Shown here one piece after another: positions 33,788 through 42,875 of a DNA stretch of 64,000 nucleotides. Location of the stretch: positions 2,119,001 to 2,183,000 of the forward strand of contig NZ_CP101417.1 in the NCBI RefSeq assembly GCF_024339125.1. The letters run 5' to 3'. Within the stretch, counting starts at the first letter, position 1. Each line of letters opens with the position of its first letter. The position numbers and the translations under genes are program-made. This DNA comes from Xanthomonas hortorum. Its GTDB lineage: Bacteria > Pseudomonadota > Gammaproteobacteria > Xanthomonadales > Xanthomonadaceae. The notes beneath the pieces were generated by a model, which was not told the DNA's origin, ran no database searches, and saw nothing but the letters and a program-made list of their open reading frames with translations.

Positions 33788-34284
33788 GGGAGTGAATCTC
33801 CTTGGAATCATTCGGACGCACGAAGCCACCGCCGGCTGCCGGTGAGCAGATCGACGTTCAGCGGAACGCGCGCTGGAAGGGGGACAGGTTGGCTCGGTGG
33901 TTAGCGAGCGCAACAGCTATCTCACGCAAATGTTTCTTGTTGGTGACGTAGGCGTGAGGAATGTGCACTCGCACCACTTTTTTCGATAAAAGTGTGATGT
34001 TTATCAGGATTTTTCGTGCATACGGCACGCAGGCGATAAGTGATTGGTTATGCCCGGACCGGGCAGATGCGCGTCTTAACCGTGCTTTCTGCAATAGCGC
34101 GCAATCAGCAATGCGCTGTGGGTAACGTCGGAGGACCACTGACGTGAAGGTCAGGAAGTACGCCAGCTTCGGCTGGCCCTGTCGGCAACGCAGGGGCACT
34201 CCTCGATGGGAAGGGGGCGGCTCGCCGGGCAACATTGCCGGATCACCACATCGCCTCAGCTTGGCATTCGCATGATCCCAAAAC
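33788..34284. other. Intergenic region, nothing recognised
   Basis: About 500 bases between the nuclease start and the chemoreceptor terminator. No conserved frame, RNA gene or repeat was recognised. The part next to 33788 should hold the nuclease promoter. Confidence 0.5.
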
Positions 34285-34321
34285 GAAAAACCCCTCGTCT
34301 GCAGTGCGTGCAGAGAGGGGT
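34285..34321 (-). terminator. Terminator of the porin-chemoreceptor operon
   Basis: ACCCCTC-G-TCTGCA pairs with TGCAGA-GAGGGGT (one bulge, 5-base loop). On the minus strand it runs into TTTTT. It lies about 45 bases after the chemoreceptor stop. Confidence 0.75.
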
Positions 34322-34367
34322 GTCGAGCGTGTGGTGAGGCGTTCGGTTCGATCGATCGAGCGACCCG

Positions 34368-36500
34368 CTATGCGACGTGTCGTACCAGCTGCTGTTCGGT
34401 GGCAGGCGCCAGTTGGAACTGCGAGACCAATTGCGTGAGCGTGCTGGATTGCTGCTCCATCGCCCGTGCCGCAGCCATGGCTTCTTCCACCAGTGCCGCA
34501 TTCTGCTGCGTGGTCTCGTCCATCTGGATGACGGTCTGGTTGACCTGCTCGATTCCGGCCGATTGCTCGCTGGAAGCTGCAGTGATCTCGCCCATGATGT
34601 CGGTGACGCGATTCACGCTGGCAACGATCTCGGTCATGGTGGTGCCGGCCTTGCGCACCAGTGCCGAGCCTTCGGCCACCTTGCCCACCGATGCATCGAT
34701 CAGCCCCTTGATCTCCTTGGCCGCACCGGACGAGCGCTGTGCCAGGGTGCGCACCTCGCTTGCCACCACGGCAAAACCGCGGCCCTGCTCGCCGGCACGT
34801 GCGGCTTCCACCGCCGCGTTCAAGGCCAGGATATTGGTCTGGAACGCGATGCCGTCGATGACGCTGATGATCTCGGCGATCTTCTTGGACGAGGTTTCGA
34901 TACCCGACATGGTGCCGACCACCAGGCTGACCACCTCGCCACCTTGCGAGGCCACACCGGCAGCGCTGCGTGCAAGCGCGTTGGCTTGACGGGCGTGTTC
35001 GGCGTTCTGCTTGACGGTGGCGGTGAGTTCTTCCATCGAGGCAGCGGTTTCTTCCAGGTTGGCGGCCTGCAACTCGGTGCGCCGCGACAGATCCTGATTG
35101 CCGGCGGCAATTTCGCCGGCAGCGGTGTCGATCTCCGAGGACGAATGCTGGATGCGCCCGACGATATCGGTCAGGCGGTCCACCGTGGTGTTGGCATCGT
35201 CGCGCATGCGCGCAAAGACACCGGAAGAAGTGCCGTGCATGCGTGTGGTCAGATCGCCGCTGGCAATGGCCTGCAACACCTGCGACACCTCGCCAAGACT
35301 CCTGTCCGAGGTGCTCATCAAATGATTGAGATCCACCACGATCTGGCGGAAATCATGTTCGAACGCGGTCTCGTCGCCACGTGCGCTGAAGTCGCCCGCC
35401 GCCGCAGCCGCGGCCAAGCGCTTGATCTCGCCGTTGATGGACAACAGGCTGGCCCGCACATCGTTGATCGATTGGCTGATCACCGCTTTTTCGCCCGGCA
35501 ACGGTGCCAGCTGCTGCGACAGATCGCCTGCGGCATAGCGTTCTGTCAGCGCAACGATCTGCATGGTCACTGCGAGATGGCTGGATACCAGCGTGTTGCT
35601 GGCGCGCACCATGCTGCCGAATTCGCCGGGAAATTCCTGCTCGGCAATACGGTGGCTGACCATGCCGGCCTCGTGCTTGTCGCCCATCTCCGTCTGCGCC
35701 TGGATCACGCGACGCAGCTGACGCTGCATGCTGTCCATCGCCTGCAGCAGTTGGCCGACTTCGTCGTTGCGGTCGATCGAGATGGTGTTTTCCAACTTGC
35801 CCGACGACACCGCATGTGCAATGCCGATGGCACGATTGAGCGGCTGGGTGATGGCACGTGCCACGATCCAGCCAAAACCAATGCACACCACCGCGCCGAC
35901 CAGGCCCAGGATCAGGCCGCCCATGCTTGCGGTGACCGAGCTGTCCAGCGCTTCCTGCACGGTGCCGCGGAAGCGTGCATCGGCGCGCTTCTGCATGGCG
36001 GTCAGGGTGGTGCGATAGGTCTCCAATGCCGGTGCCATCGCGCTCATCTGCTGCGCATCGGGTTCGCGCTGCTCCACGAACGCCGCAGCCACGCCATGCG
36101 CCAGGCTGTAGTACTGATCGAACTCCTTGCCCAGGCGTGCCAGCTCTTTTGCATTGGCCGGGTCGGCCTTTTGCAATTTTACGTACGAGCCGTGGATCTC
36201 GTCGGCCACCGGCTTGGTGGCCGCCAACATATCGGCATCGCCCGCAGCGGCGGCGCCATTGAGCCCGTTGATGAGCTTGTCCAGCGCCGCCACGTTGCGC
36301 GTCATCGCATCGAGCATGGGGAAATGCACGTCGCGCACCGCTTCCAGACGGTCGTTGTTGCGGTGAAACACCAGCGTACTGAAGGCCACATAGCTCGATA
36401 GGCAAAGGATCGCCACCGCTGCCGGCATCAGGATTTTCCAGAACAACGGTAGCGACAGAATACGTCTCATGACTTGAGTCTCGAGCAGGTGGCGGGTCAC
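34368..36500 (-). CDS. Methyl-accepting chemotaxis protein
   Basis: Chemoreceptor of up to 710 aa. One membrane helix near residues 18-45, a periplasmic four-helix-type sensor of about 150 aa, a second membrane helix ([24 protein letters not shown], about 192-215), a HAMP domain followed by a further long linker, then the cytoplasmic signalling rod with the hairpin tip [33 protein letters not shown]. No CheR-binding pentapeptide at the C-terminus. The frame starts at GTG 36500, overlapping the preceding stop (GTGA); an internal ATG at 36470 ([11 protein letters not shown]) is an equally reasonable start. It is co-transcribed with a periplasmic binding-like protein and a porin, suggesting that it reads out a ligand handled by them. 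Confidence 0.93.
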   Translation of the reverse strand: MTRHLLETQVMRRILSLPLFWKILMPAAVAILCLSSYVAFSTLVFHRNNDRLEAVRDVHFPMLDAMTRNVAALDKLINGLNGAAAAGDADMLAATKPVADEIHGSYVKLQKADPANAKELARLGKEFDQYYSLAHGVAAAFVEQREPDAQQMSAMAPALETYRTTLTAMQKRADARFRGTVQEALDSSVTASMGGLILGLVGAVVCIGFGWIVARAITQPLNRAIGIAHAVSSGKLENTISIDRNDEVGQLLQAMDSMQRQLRRVIQAQTEMGDKHEAGMVSHRIAEQEFPGEFGSMVRASNTLVSSHLAVTMQIVALTERYAAGDLSQQLAPLPGEKAVISQSINDVRASLLSINGEIKRLAAAAAAGDFSARGDETAFEHDFRQIVVDLNHLMSTSDRSLGEVSQVLQAIASGDLTTRMHGTSSGVFARMRDDANTTVDRLTDIVGRIQHSSSEIDTAAGEIAAGNQDLSRRTELQAANLEETAASMEELTATVKQNAEHARQANALARSAAGVASQGGEVVSLVVGTMSGIETSSKKIAEIISVIDGIAFQTNILALNAAVEAARAGEQGRGFAVVASEVRTLAQRSSGAAKEIKGLIDASVGKVAEGSALVRKAGTTMTEIVASVNRVTDIMGEITAASSEQSAGIEQVNQTVIQMDETTQQNAALVEEAMAAARAMEQQSSTLTQLVSQFQLAPATEQQLVRHVA

Positions 36501-36925
36501 GGCTTCAGGACGACCTTGACGCTGGCGTCCACTGCACTGGCACTGATGTAACCGATGGCACCCGGTGTGGCCGCAACCGCCTTCTTGACCGCGTCATCGC
36601 CGCTGACACGCTTGGGACGCTGCGCCTTGCCGGTGAACATCAGCTGCGACCAATACGACTTCAGCTGCGCCGAATCGCGCGAGGCCACTTTCTTGTAGAA
36701 CTCATCGCGGGTGGCGACGCCTTCTTCCTGGTCGATCGGCACGGCCGCGCCGCCGCCGGGCAGGCTGTTGGATTTGGCCAGGAAGATCTGCGACACCTGC
36801 GCAGCGCTCAGGCTGTCCGGGCCGCCCTTGGCCGACATCACCACCACAACATCGGCATTGGCACAGAACGCGGTCAGCGATAACGCAGCAAGCAGGGAGA
36901 CTGCAAAACACTTGGAAATGGTCAT
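36497..36925 (-). CDS. Small periplasmic phosphate-binding-like protein
   Basis: A 142-aa protein with signal peptide (1-24, CANA). The mature part resembles the N-terminal lobe of PstS-like substrate-binding proteins ([66 protein letters not shown]). It is far shorter than a full PstS, so it is a single-lobe relative. It lies between the porin (10-base gap) and the chemoreceptor (overlap). Confidence 0.85.
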   Translation of the reverse strand: MTISKCFAVSLLAALSLTAFCANADVVVVMSAKGGPDSLSAAQVSQIFLAKSNSLPGGGAAVPIDQEEGVATRDEFYKKVASRDSAQLKSYWSQLMFTGKAQRPKRVSGDDAVKKAVAATPGAIGYISASAVDASVKVVLKP

Positions 36926-36935
36926 GGGGGCTCTC

Positions 36936-38105
36936 TTAGAACACGAAGTCGACAGACGCCGACAGCAGGTTGTAGCTGCCGCCCGGACGGAAGCCCGGCT
37001 GGATGTTGTTCAACGACCCGAACGAGCCCGCGTTGTTGTTGATGTGGCTGGCCTGCAGCTTGAACGCGACGCTCTCACGCGCGTCCCAACGCAGCGCAGC
37101 GGTGAAGCTGTGACGGCCGCTTTCGGCCTGCGCCAGGGCGCGTGTCATCACCCCGACCGGATCCTGGCCGGGGGCGATGGTCGGGCCTTTGCGATCGACA
37201 TTGGCATAGGTGAGCGACGGCGTCAGCGTGCCGAAACGCCCGCCCACACTGAGATAGCCGGAGGTGGTCTTGCCGTTAAGCGAAGGCGAGTAATCGGCGC
37301 GAATCACTTCGCTGCGCAGGAACCAGTTGCCCGGATCGTAGGCGTAGCCAACGCTGGCAAAGCTGCCGTCAACGCCATAGGTGGTCAGGCGATCGGCCAG
37401 CGCAGGATTGATGCGCTGATAGGCCGAGAACAGGCGGTCCAGCTGCGGGGTGTCGAAATCGGTGGTGCCCACGATGTAGGCGGCGCGGAACGTCGACGCA
37501 CCCGATTCCAGGCCCAGCGCCAGGCCGCGCATGGCGTACACATCGGCCTTCTTCGAATTGATGCGGCCGTAAAAGCCCTGCACGCTGACCACGCTCTCGC
37601 CCGCATTGATGGTGTACACGCCTTCGACGCCGTCCATCGGCAGCAGGTAGTTGTAGACCTCGTAGGGCGGACGCACCCAGGGCGTGGCGTAACCGACGCG
37701 CTGGTACTCCGAGAGCATGTACAGCGGCGCAGTGATGCGGCCCAGGCGGGCGGCGAACTGCGGGCCGAACTGATACTTCACATGCGCCAGCGTGACCTTG
37801 GGATCGTAATCGCCGCGCTCGGCGTACTCGCTGGTCACCTGCAATACGCCGGTGAACTTCTCGGTGAAGTTGGCATTGACCTGGCCGGCGATGCGCGAGT
37901 CCGGACGGGCCGAGATGGAGTGACTGGCGCCTGCGCCTTCTTCGGTCTGGATGTCGGGCGTGAAGTCGGCCTGGTCCTCGGTCGAATGCACTACGCCCAG
38001 CGTGCCGAAGCCGCTGAAGGAAAACATCGCGTCCTGCTGCGCATAGGCGCAAGTCGACGAAACCAGGGCAATGGCGCCACTGAGCAGTTTGACGGTGAGT
38101 TTCAT
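36936..38105 (-). CDS. Outer-membrane porin
   Basis: A 389-aa protein with signal peptide (1-22, AYA) and alternating beta strands throughout, ending in the C-terminal Phe (SASVDFVF) required for Bam-mediated assembly. The core reads FSGFGTLGVVHSTED near the start and conserved GRITAPLYMLSEYQRVGYATPWVRPP. First gene of the operon porin, binding-like protein, chemoreceptor. The ATG at 38105 fits the signal peptide; the frame is open further upstream without a good start. Confidence 0.88.
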   Translation of the reverse strand: MKLTVKLLSGAIALVSSTCAYAQQDAMFSFSGFGTLGVVHSTEDQADFTPDIQTEEGAGASHSISARPDSRIAGQVNANFTEKFTGVLQVTSEYAERGDYDPKVTLAHVKYQFGPQFAARLGRITAPLYMLSEYQRVGYATPWVRPPYEVYNYLLPMDGVEGVYTINAGESVVSVQGFYGRINSKKADVYAMRGLALGLESGASTFRAAYIVGTTDFDTPQLDRLFSAYQRINPALADRLTTYGVDGSFASVGYAYDPGNWFLRSEVIRADYSPSLNGKTTSGYLSVGGRFGTLTPSLTYANVDRKGPTIAPGQDPVGVMTRALAQAESGRHSFTAALRWDARESVAFKLQASHINNNAGSFGSLNNIQPGFRPGGSYNLLSASVDFVF

Positions 38106-38470
38106 TGAAGCCCCTGCTGAAGGTTTGATGGGCGCAGCGCCATCGGCGCGCGTCGGCAAAACGGTGACGGGCGTCGCAACGCCCAGATCCCCGGTAGCGG
38201 CCGTTCGCATCGTTGCTTTAGCGGGACTTTTACAAATCGATGGACTACTTAAAAATCCGCAGACACTACAAAAATGGACGATAGTTTTGCCCTATCGAGG
38301 CGGCTGATCTGGCTGCTTAAAACAGCTGGATGATTATCTGCGGACATAATCGTCCGTCGTTGGTGCTTGCAGGTTGCCTGCGCGACAAGTCGTGGATTGA
38401 TAAGGGCAACAGAGGCATCGCGGGTACCTGGGAAGGCGCCTGCCGCACTGTTCTCGAGCGCGCGATAACA
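38106..38470. other. Promoter region of the porin operon
   Basis: About 365 bases with no gene. AT-rich near 38215-38290, where the operon promoter should lie. No specific operator was recognised. Confidence 0.45.
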
Positions 38471-38509
38471 AAAAACGCCACGCGCTGGCAAGCCAGGCGT
38501 GGCGTTTTT
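38471..38509. terminator. Strong terminator downstream of the RidA gene
   Basis: AAAAACGCCACGC pairs perfectly with GCGTGGCGTTTTT; the loop itself can form a second small stem (CTGG/CCAG). A and T runs on both sides make it bidirectional. It lies 120 bases after the RidA-like gene on the minus strand. Confidence 0.85.
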
Positions 38510-38629
38510 ATTCAGTGACTTTGATCGAACGTGCTAATGATTTATCGCTAGTCGTCATGCCGCCATTGAAAACGTTATCAGCGGCAATCAGATGTGGCCG
38601 GTTAACGGCCGCAGAGTGACTGAAACCGC

Positions 38630-39040
38630 TTACTGCTGCTTCGTCGGCAATGCCGGCAATGTGACCACCACCTTGATCTCGAACCGAAAACCAGCCAGCC
38701 AGGTCACGCCCACTGCGGTGACGGTGGGGTAGGGCGCCGGGCCCCAGTAGCTGACCCACTTTTCCCACATGGCCTCGAAGACCACTTCCGGGTTGACCAT
38801 GAACAAGGTGACGTCGACGACGTCCTGCGAGGTGCAACCGGCCGCTGCGAGGATGGCATCGAGATTGTCGAAAGCGCGGGCGATCTCTGCGGCCAGCTCC
38901 GGTTCCGGCGAGCCGTCTTCGCGGCTGCCGACCTGGCCGGCGACAAACAACAAGCCCTCGGCGCGCACCGCCGGGGAATAGCGATGGCGCTCATACAGGG
39001 CGTGGCGCCCTCGCGGAAAAACAACGTCACGTGTTGCCAT
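38630..39040 (-). CDS. RidA family (YjgF/YER057c/UK114) protein
   Basis: A 136-aa protein with the family layout: RYSPAVRAEGLLFVAGQVG near the start, then AFDNLDAILAAAGCTSQDVVDVTLFMVNPE and TAVGVTWLAGFRFEIKVVVTLP. Members form trimers and deaminate reactive enamine or imine intermediates; subgroups differ in substrate. In place of the RidA catalytic Arg there is a WLAGFRFE segment, so deaminase activity is unsure. The ATG is at 39040 with GGAG upstream. Divergent from a LysR regulator that may control it. Confidence 0.88.
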   Translation of the reverse strand: MATRDVVFPRGRHALYERHRYSPAVRAEGLLFVAGQVGSREDGSPEPELAAEIARAFDNLDAILAAAGCTSQDVVDVTLFMVNPEVVFEAMWEKWVSYWGPAPYPTVTAVGVTWLAGFRFEIKVVVTLPALPTKQQ

Positions 39041-39166
39041 GGGATCTCCATCAAGCGTCGAGTCGGAACAGACAGCCACGGTAGGCGCTTGCACGCCTGC
39101 GATAAATCGGCAACCCCGGCCAACACTATTTGTAGAATCCAAACAATCTTTGGGTTGGGAGCGGCG

Positions 39167-40093
39167 ATGGATCGGTTCGACGCGATGCAGGCGTTTGCGC
39201 GTGTGGTTGAGACCGGCAGCTTTACCAAAGCGGCCGAGACCTTGCACATGAGCCGGGCCAGCGTGACCCAGTTGGTGCAGCAGCTGGAGGCACGCCTGCG
39301 CGTGACCTTGCTCAACCGCACCACGCGCCGGGTGCATGTCACCGCCGATGGCGCGGCGTACTACGAGCGCGTGCTGCGGCTGCTGGCAGACATGGACGAT
39401 GCGGAGACCAGCCTGTCCGATGCATCGGCGCTGCCGCGCGGGCGCTTGCGCGTGGATGTGCCCAGCCCATTGGCGCGCCTGATCCTGATGCCGGCGCTGC
39501 CGACATTTCATGCGCGCTATCCGGATATCCAGCTGGATATGGGCGTGAGCGATCGTCGCGTGGATCTGATTGGCGAGAACGTGGATTGCGTGGTGCGCGG
39601 CGGCATCATCACCGATCAATCGTTGATTGCGCGCCGTGTGGGCGACCTGCAGGCGGGTGTGTATGCGGCGCCAGCGTATCTGCAGCGGCTGGGCATGCCG
39701 GCGCACCCGCAGGAGTTGGAAAACACCCAGCATCGCTGTGTCGGTTTCATGCGTTGGAGCAACAACAAGACCGTGCCCTATGTCATGCAGCGCGGCAATG
39801 AAGCGGTGAATCTGCAGGGGCGTTACGTGGTGGCGTCCGACGATGGCAACGCCTATCTGGCCGCAGGCCTGGCCGGCATGGGCGTGCTGTGGTTGCCGGT
39901 GTACATGGCCAGGGCGCATGTCGCCAGTGGCGAGCTGGTGCAACTGTTCGATGACTGGTCACTGGAGCCGATGCCACTGTCGATCGCGTTCCCGCCCAAC
40001 CGGCATGTCAGCGCCAAGCTGCGGGTGTTTATCGATTGGGTGATTGCGTTGATGGCTGAGCATGCACCGGTGGGGGCGCCTGCACTGCGGTAA
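39167..40093 (+). CDS. LysR family transcriptional regulator
   Basis: A 308-aa protein with N-terminal winged helix (FARVVETGSFTKAAETLHMSRASVTQLVQQLEARL) and a substrate-binding domain of the CrgA/DsdC-like type (LDMGVSDRRVDLIGENVDCVVRGG). Transcribed away from the RidA gene with 126 bases between, so that gene is its likely target. The ATG at 39167 follows GGGAG. Confidence 0.93.
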   Translation: MDRFDAMQAFARVVETGSFTKAAETLHMSRASVTQLVQQLEARLRVTLLNRTTRRVHVTADGAAYYERVLRLLADMDDAETSLSDASALPRGRLRVDVPSPLARLILMPALPTFHARYPDIQLDMGVSDRRVDLIGENVDCVVRGGIITDQSLIARRVGDLQAGVYAAPAYLQRLGMPAHPQELENTQHRCVGFMRWSNNKTVPYVMQRGNEAVNLQGRYVVASDDGNAYLAAGLAGMGVLWLPVYMARAHVASGELVQLFDDWSLEPMPLSIAFPPNRHVSAKLRVFIDWVIALMAEHAPVGAPALR

Positions 40094-40162
40094 CGGGCTG
40101 ATGCGACAGAAACGCGCACTGCATTGCCGATCCCACACGATGGAATCGGCAATGCCGATGAA

Positions 40163-42022
40163 TCATTCTGCCAGCTGACGCCGCACCGGATAACGCCAGC
40201 CAGTGATCGCCGCATACGGCGAGCGTGCATAGATCCATTGCAAGCGTGCATCGCCATCGGCGCGGAAGGCGGCATCGTCGGCGAGCTTGCGTTCGAACGC
40301 GTCGCGCAGGGCCGCATCGCTGCGCAATACGCGCTCTGTGAAGTCCACCAGCTCGGTGCCGTACAAGCCGCTGTCGGGGCTGCCGGCATTGCGGAAACGT
40401 CCGCTGGCCAGCAGCGAATCGCTGCTCTGCGGCTCCAGCAACGCGGCCGCCAACATGCGCATCGGTTGATCTGCAGGCACGCGGATGCTGCCGGCGGCGA
40501 AGGTTTCGTGCATGTGCTCGGTGTGCGGTGTGTGGGTGCCGGCTTCCTTCACCACGCGGATTTGCTGCACGTTGATCTGGCGCGGTTGCTGCAAGCGTTC
40601 GAATGTAATGCCGTGTGCCTTGAGCAGTTCGACCACATCGTCGTTGCCGGGCGGAATCCACCAAGCGAGCGGGTAGCGCACCGCCTGGGTCTGGCGATAG
40701 CCGATCACCGGCATGGTCCAGGTTTCGTCGCGGCCTTCCCAACGCAGCTCCTGCCGGCCGGACACCGGCGACAGCGCGCGGGTATAGCTCACGCCCTTGA
40801 ACGGCACCTGGGCGATCGGCTGTTGCAGGCGTTCCCAGGCAACCATCAATTCCTGCGGGCGTGCGGCGCGATCGGCGCGCTTGGCTGCATCGATTTTTTT
40901 TGCATCGCGGCCGACCACGCGCAGCGCTTCTTCCAGCAACACGTAGTCGCCGAGCACGCGCTGCCGGTACGACTTCAAACGATGGTTCTCCACCAGCACG
41001 GTGGGGATGCCGGCAAAGTCGCCGTAGCCGGTGGAATAGCGCGGGCCTTCGGGTGCGTAACGCAGGCCCGAGCGCGGTTCGTCTTCGTCGATCAGGCTCG
41101 GGTAGATCGCAGGCTCATGGCCCTGGCTGCGCAGCGCGGTGTTCATTGCCGGCGTGAAGCGTTGCTGCAACCAATCGGCAGTGGCGCGCGAGCGTGCATA
41201 GGTGCCCCAACCGGCGAAGGTAAAGGTGATGTCGTACTGATGATCCAGCCCGCCGCTGACATGCAGATCGATGTAGAGCGCCGGATCCAACCGGTGCAGC
41301 AACGCGACCATCGCGCGCGTTTCCGGCGCTTCCAGGTTGAGGTAATCGCGGTTGAGGTTGATGCCGCGTGTGGTGGTGTTCCAGCCCATCTGTTGCGGGC
41401 CGCGCAGGGCGGCGCCGATCAGCGGGCCGCGTTGTTCGTGACCATCCACATTGAAGATCGGCACGAACACGAAATCGACCTGGTCGAGCAGGTGGTCCTT
41501 GCCACGTTGGGCGATATCGCGCAGCAACATCAAGCCTGCGTCCTTGCCGTCGATTTCGCCGGCATGGATGGCCGCCTGCGCCAGCACCACCGGCTTGCCG
41601 GGTGCGCCCTTGTGCGCGCGCACCAGCAACAGATCGCGGCCCTCGCTGCTCTTGCCGAATACTTCCAACGACAGCAGCGGCGAGGCGGCGACCAGGCGTT
41701 CCAGCCATGCGCGCGTTTCGTCATAGCTGGGCGTGCTGGCGAAATCGTTGCGCTCCACCGGTGTGCTCCACGGATCGCCCGGCTTGACGATCAATGCCTC
41801 GCTGGCGCCATGCCAGGCGCGCACCGGCGGCAGCGGCGCGCTGGTGTCGATGGACTGCGCGTTGACCTGTGCGGCGGTGAACAACGTTGCTGCGAGCAAG
41901 CTGGCGCAGGCGTGCCGGCAAGTGCGGGCTGCGTGAGTGGTGGCAGCGCGGGCGGGCGCGTGCTGATTGCGTGGAGGGGCAGGTGAGCCGTGCAGGCAGG
42001 AGGGACGCGTATCGGAGGTCAT
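40163..42022 (-). CDS. M14 family zinc carboxypeptidase, exported
   Basis: A 619-aa protein. Export signal around residues 34-57 (HACASLLAATLFTAAQVNA), so the true start may lie downstream of the listed ATG. The catalytic domain contains AAIHAGEIDGKD (zinc His and Glu, about 149), the Arg/Asn region NLNRDYLNLEAPE, and the third zinc ligand in LYIDLHVSGG. It would trim peptides in the periplasm. Divergent from an ABC exporter and TonB receptor operon, so peptide handling is a plausible shared theme. Confidence 0.88.
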   Translation of the reverse strand: MTSDTRPSCLHGSPAPPRNQHAPARAATTHAARTCRHACASLLAATLFTAAQVNAQSIDTSAPLPPVRAWHGASEALIVKPGDPWSTPVERNDFASTPSYDETRAWLERLVAASPLLSLEVFGKSSEGRDLLLVRAHKGAPGKPVVLAQAAIHAGEIDGKDAGLMLLRDIAQRGKDHLLDQVDFVFVPIFNVDGHEQRGPLIGAALRGPQQMGWNTTTRGINLNRDYLNLEAPETRAMVALLHRLDPALYIDLHVSGGLDHQYDITFTFAGWGTYARSRATADWLQQRFTPAMNTALRSQGHEPAIYPSLIDEDEPRSGLRYAPEGPRYSTGYGDFAGIPTVLVENHRLKSYRQRVLGDYVLLEEALRVVGRDAKKIDAAKRADRAARPQELMVAWERLQQPIAQVPFKGVSYTRALSPVSGRQELRWEGRDETWTMPVIGYRQTQAVRYPLAWWIPPGNDDVVELLKAHGITFERLQQPRQINVQQIRVVKEAGTHTPHTEHMHETFAAGSIRVPADQPMRMLAAALLEPQSSDSLLASGRFRNAGSPDSGLYGTELVDFTERVLRSDAALRDAFERKLADDAAFRADGDARLQWIYARSPYAAITGWRYPVRRQLAE

Positions 42023-42087
42023 GTGGGGCGTAGGGGTCTTGATCGAAGGGGAAGAGCGCGGCGCTGCGCAGGCACCTGCATCTAATG

Positions 42088-42100
42088 TGATAACATATCA
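42088..42100. promoter_or_regulatory. Short palindrome in the divergent promoter region
   Basis: TGATA-ACA-TATCA in an AT-rich patch between the carboxypeptidase (starts 42022) and the ABC operon (starts 42125), 25 bases before the ABC ATG. It could be an operator for one or both promoters; no regulator gene is adjacent. Confidence 0.4.
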
Positions 42101-42124
42101 TTTCAGTAGGCGAGCTTCCTTATC

Positions 42125-42865
42125 ATGCCCTTCAGCGCTACACCGACCCCCGCGATTTCCGTCAGCAACCTCCACGTGGCCTACCGCGGCCGCGCGGTGT
42201 TGCAGGGGCTGAATCTGCAGGTCGCGCCGGGCAGTGTCTATGCCTTATTGGGCGGCAACGGCGCCGGTAAATCCTCCACGCTTTCCACCTTGCTCGGTTT
42301 CGTCAAACCCAGCTCCGGCAGCTTGCTGGTGGATGGCATCGACCCGGTCGCCAACCCCGGCGCCGCGCGTGCGCGGCTGGCCTATCTGCCGGAAAACGTC
42401 GCGCTCTACGAGCATCTGAGCGCAATCGAAAATGCCGATTACCTGCTCGCGCTCGCCGGCCAACGCCGCAGCCAGGCCGAGATCGGCCAGGCGTTCGCCG
42501 CTGCCGGTCTGCAACGCGAAGCCTGGAGCCAGCGGCTGGCGGGGTTTTCCAAAGGCATGCGCCAGAAAGTGGCGATCGCGGTCGCCACCTTGCGCCAGGT
42601 GCCGGTGCTGCTGCTGGACGAGCCCACCTCCGGCCTGGATCCGCGCGCCATCGCCGACTTCAACCGCCTGGTCAGCAGTGTGCGCGAGCGCGGCGGTGCG
42701 GTGCTGATGGTCACCCACGACCTGCTTGGTGCGGTGGATGTGGCCGACCGGATCGGGTTTCTGGAAAACGGACGTATTGCCGAAGAAATCGGCGCCGGCG
42801 ACAGCGGCTTCGATGTGCGCACCTTGCATGCACGCTTCGCGCGCCCGCAGGATCAGGCTGCATGA
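42125..42865 (+). CDS. ABC transporter ATP-binding protein
   Basis: A 246-aa protein. Walker A GGNGAGKS, Q-loop in LPENVALYEHLS, signature FSKGMRQK, Walker B LLLDEPTSGLDP and the H-loop VTHD are all present. It resembles ABC-2-type exporter ATPases (CcmA/NosF-like). It energises the two permeases encoded immediately downstream (10-base gap, then overlap). Confidence 0.95.
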   Translation: MPFSATPTPAISVSNLHVAYRGRAVLQGLNLQVAPGSVYALLGGNGAGKSSTLSTLLGFVKPSSGSLLVDGIDPVANPGAARARLAYLPENVALYEHLSAIENADYLLALAGQRRSQAEIGQAFAAAGLQREAWSQRLAGFSKGMRQKVAIAVATLRQVPVLLLDEPTSGLDPRAIADFNRLVSSVRERGGAVLMVTHDLLGAVDVADRIGFLENGRIAEEIGAGDSGFDVRTLHARFARPQDQAA

Positions 42866-42875
42866 GCGTTGCCGT

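Noticed and set aside
34377..36401. 674-codon plus-strand frame opposite the chemoreceptor
   Set aside because: Shadow of the chemoreceptor, which has all expected domains.
36711..38108. Long open frame (465 codons) on the plus strand opposite the porin and binding-protein genes
   Set aside because: It is an antisense shadow of GC-rich genes; the minus-strand proteins have signal peptides and family features, while the plus-strand product is His/Arg/Ala-rich without any.
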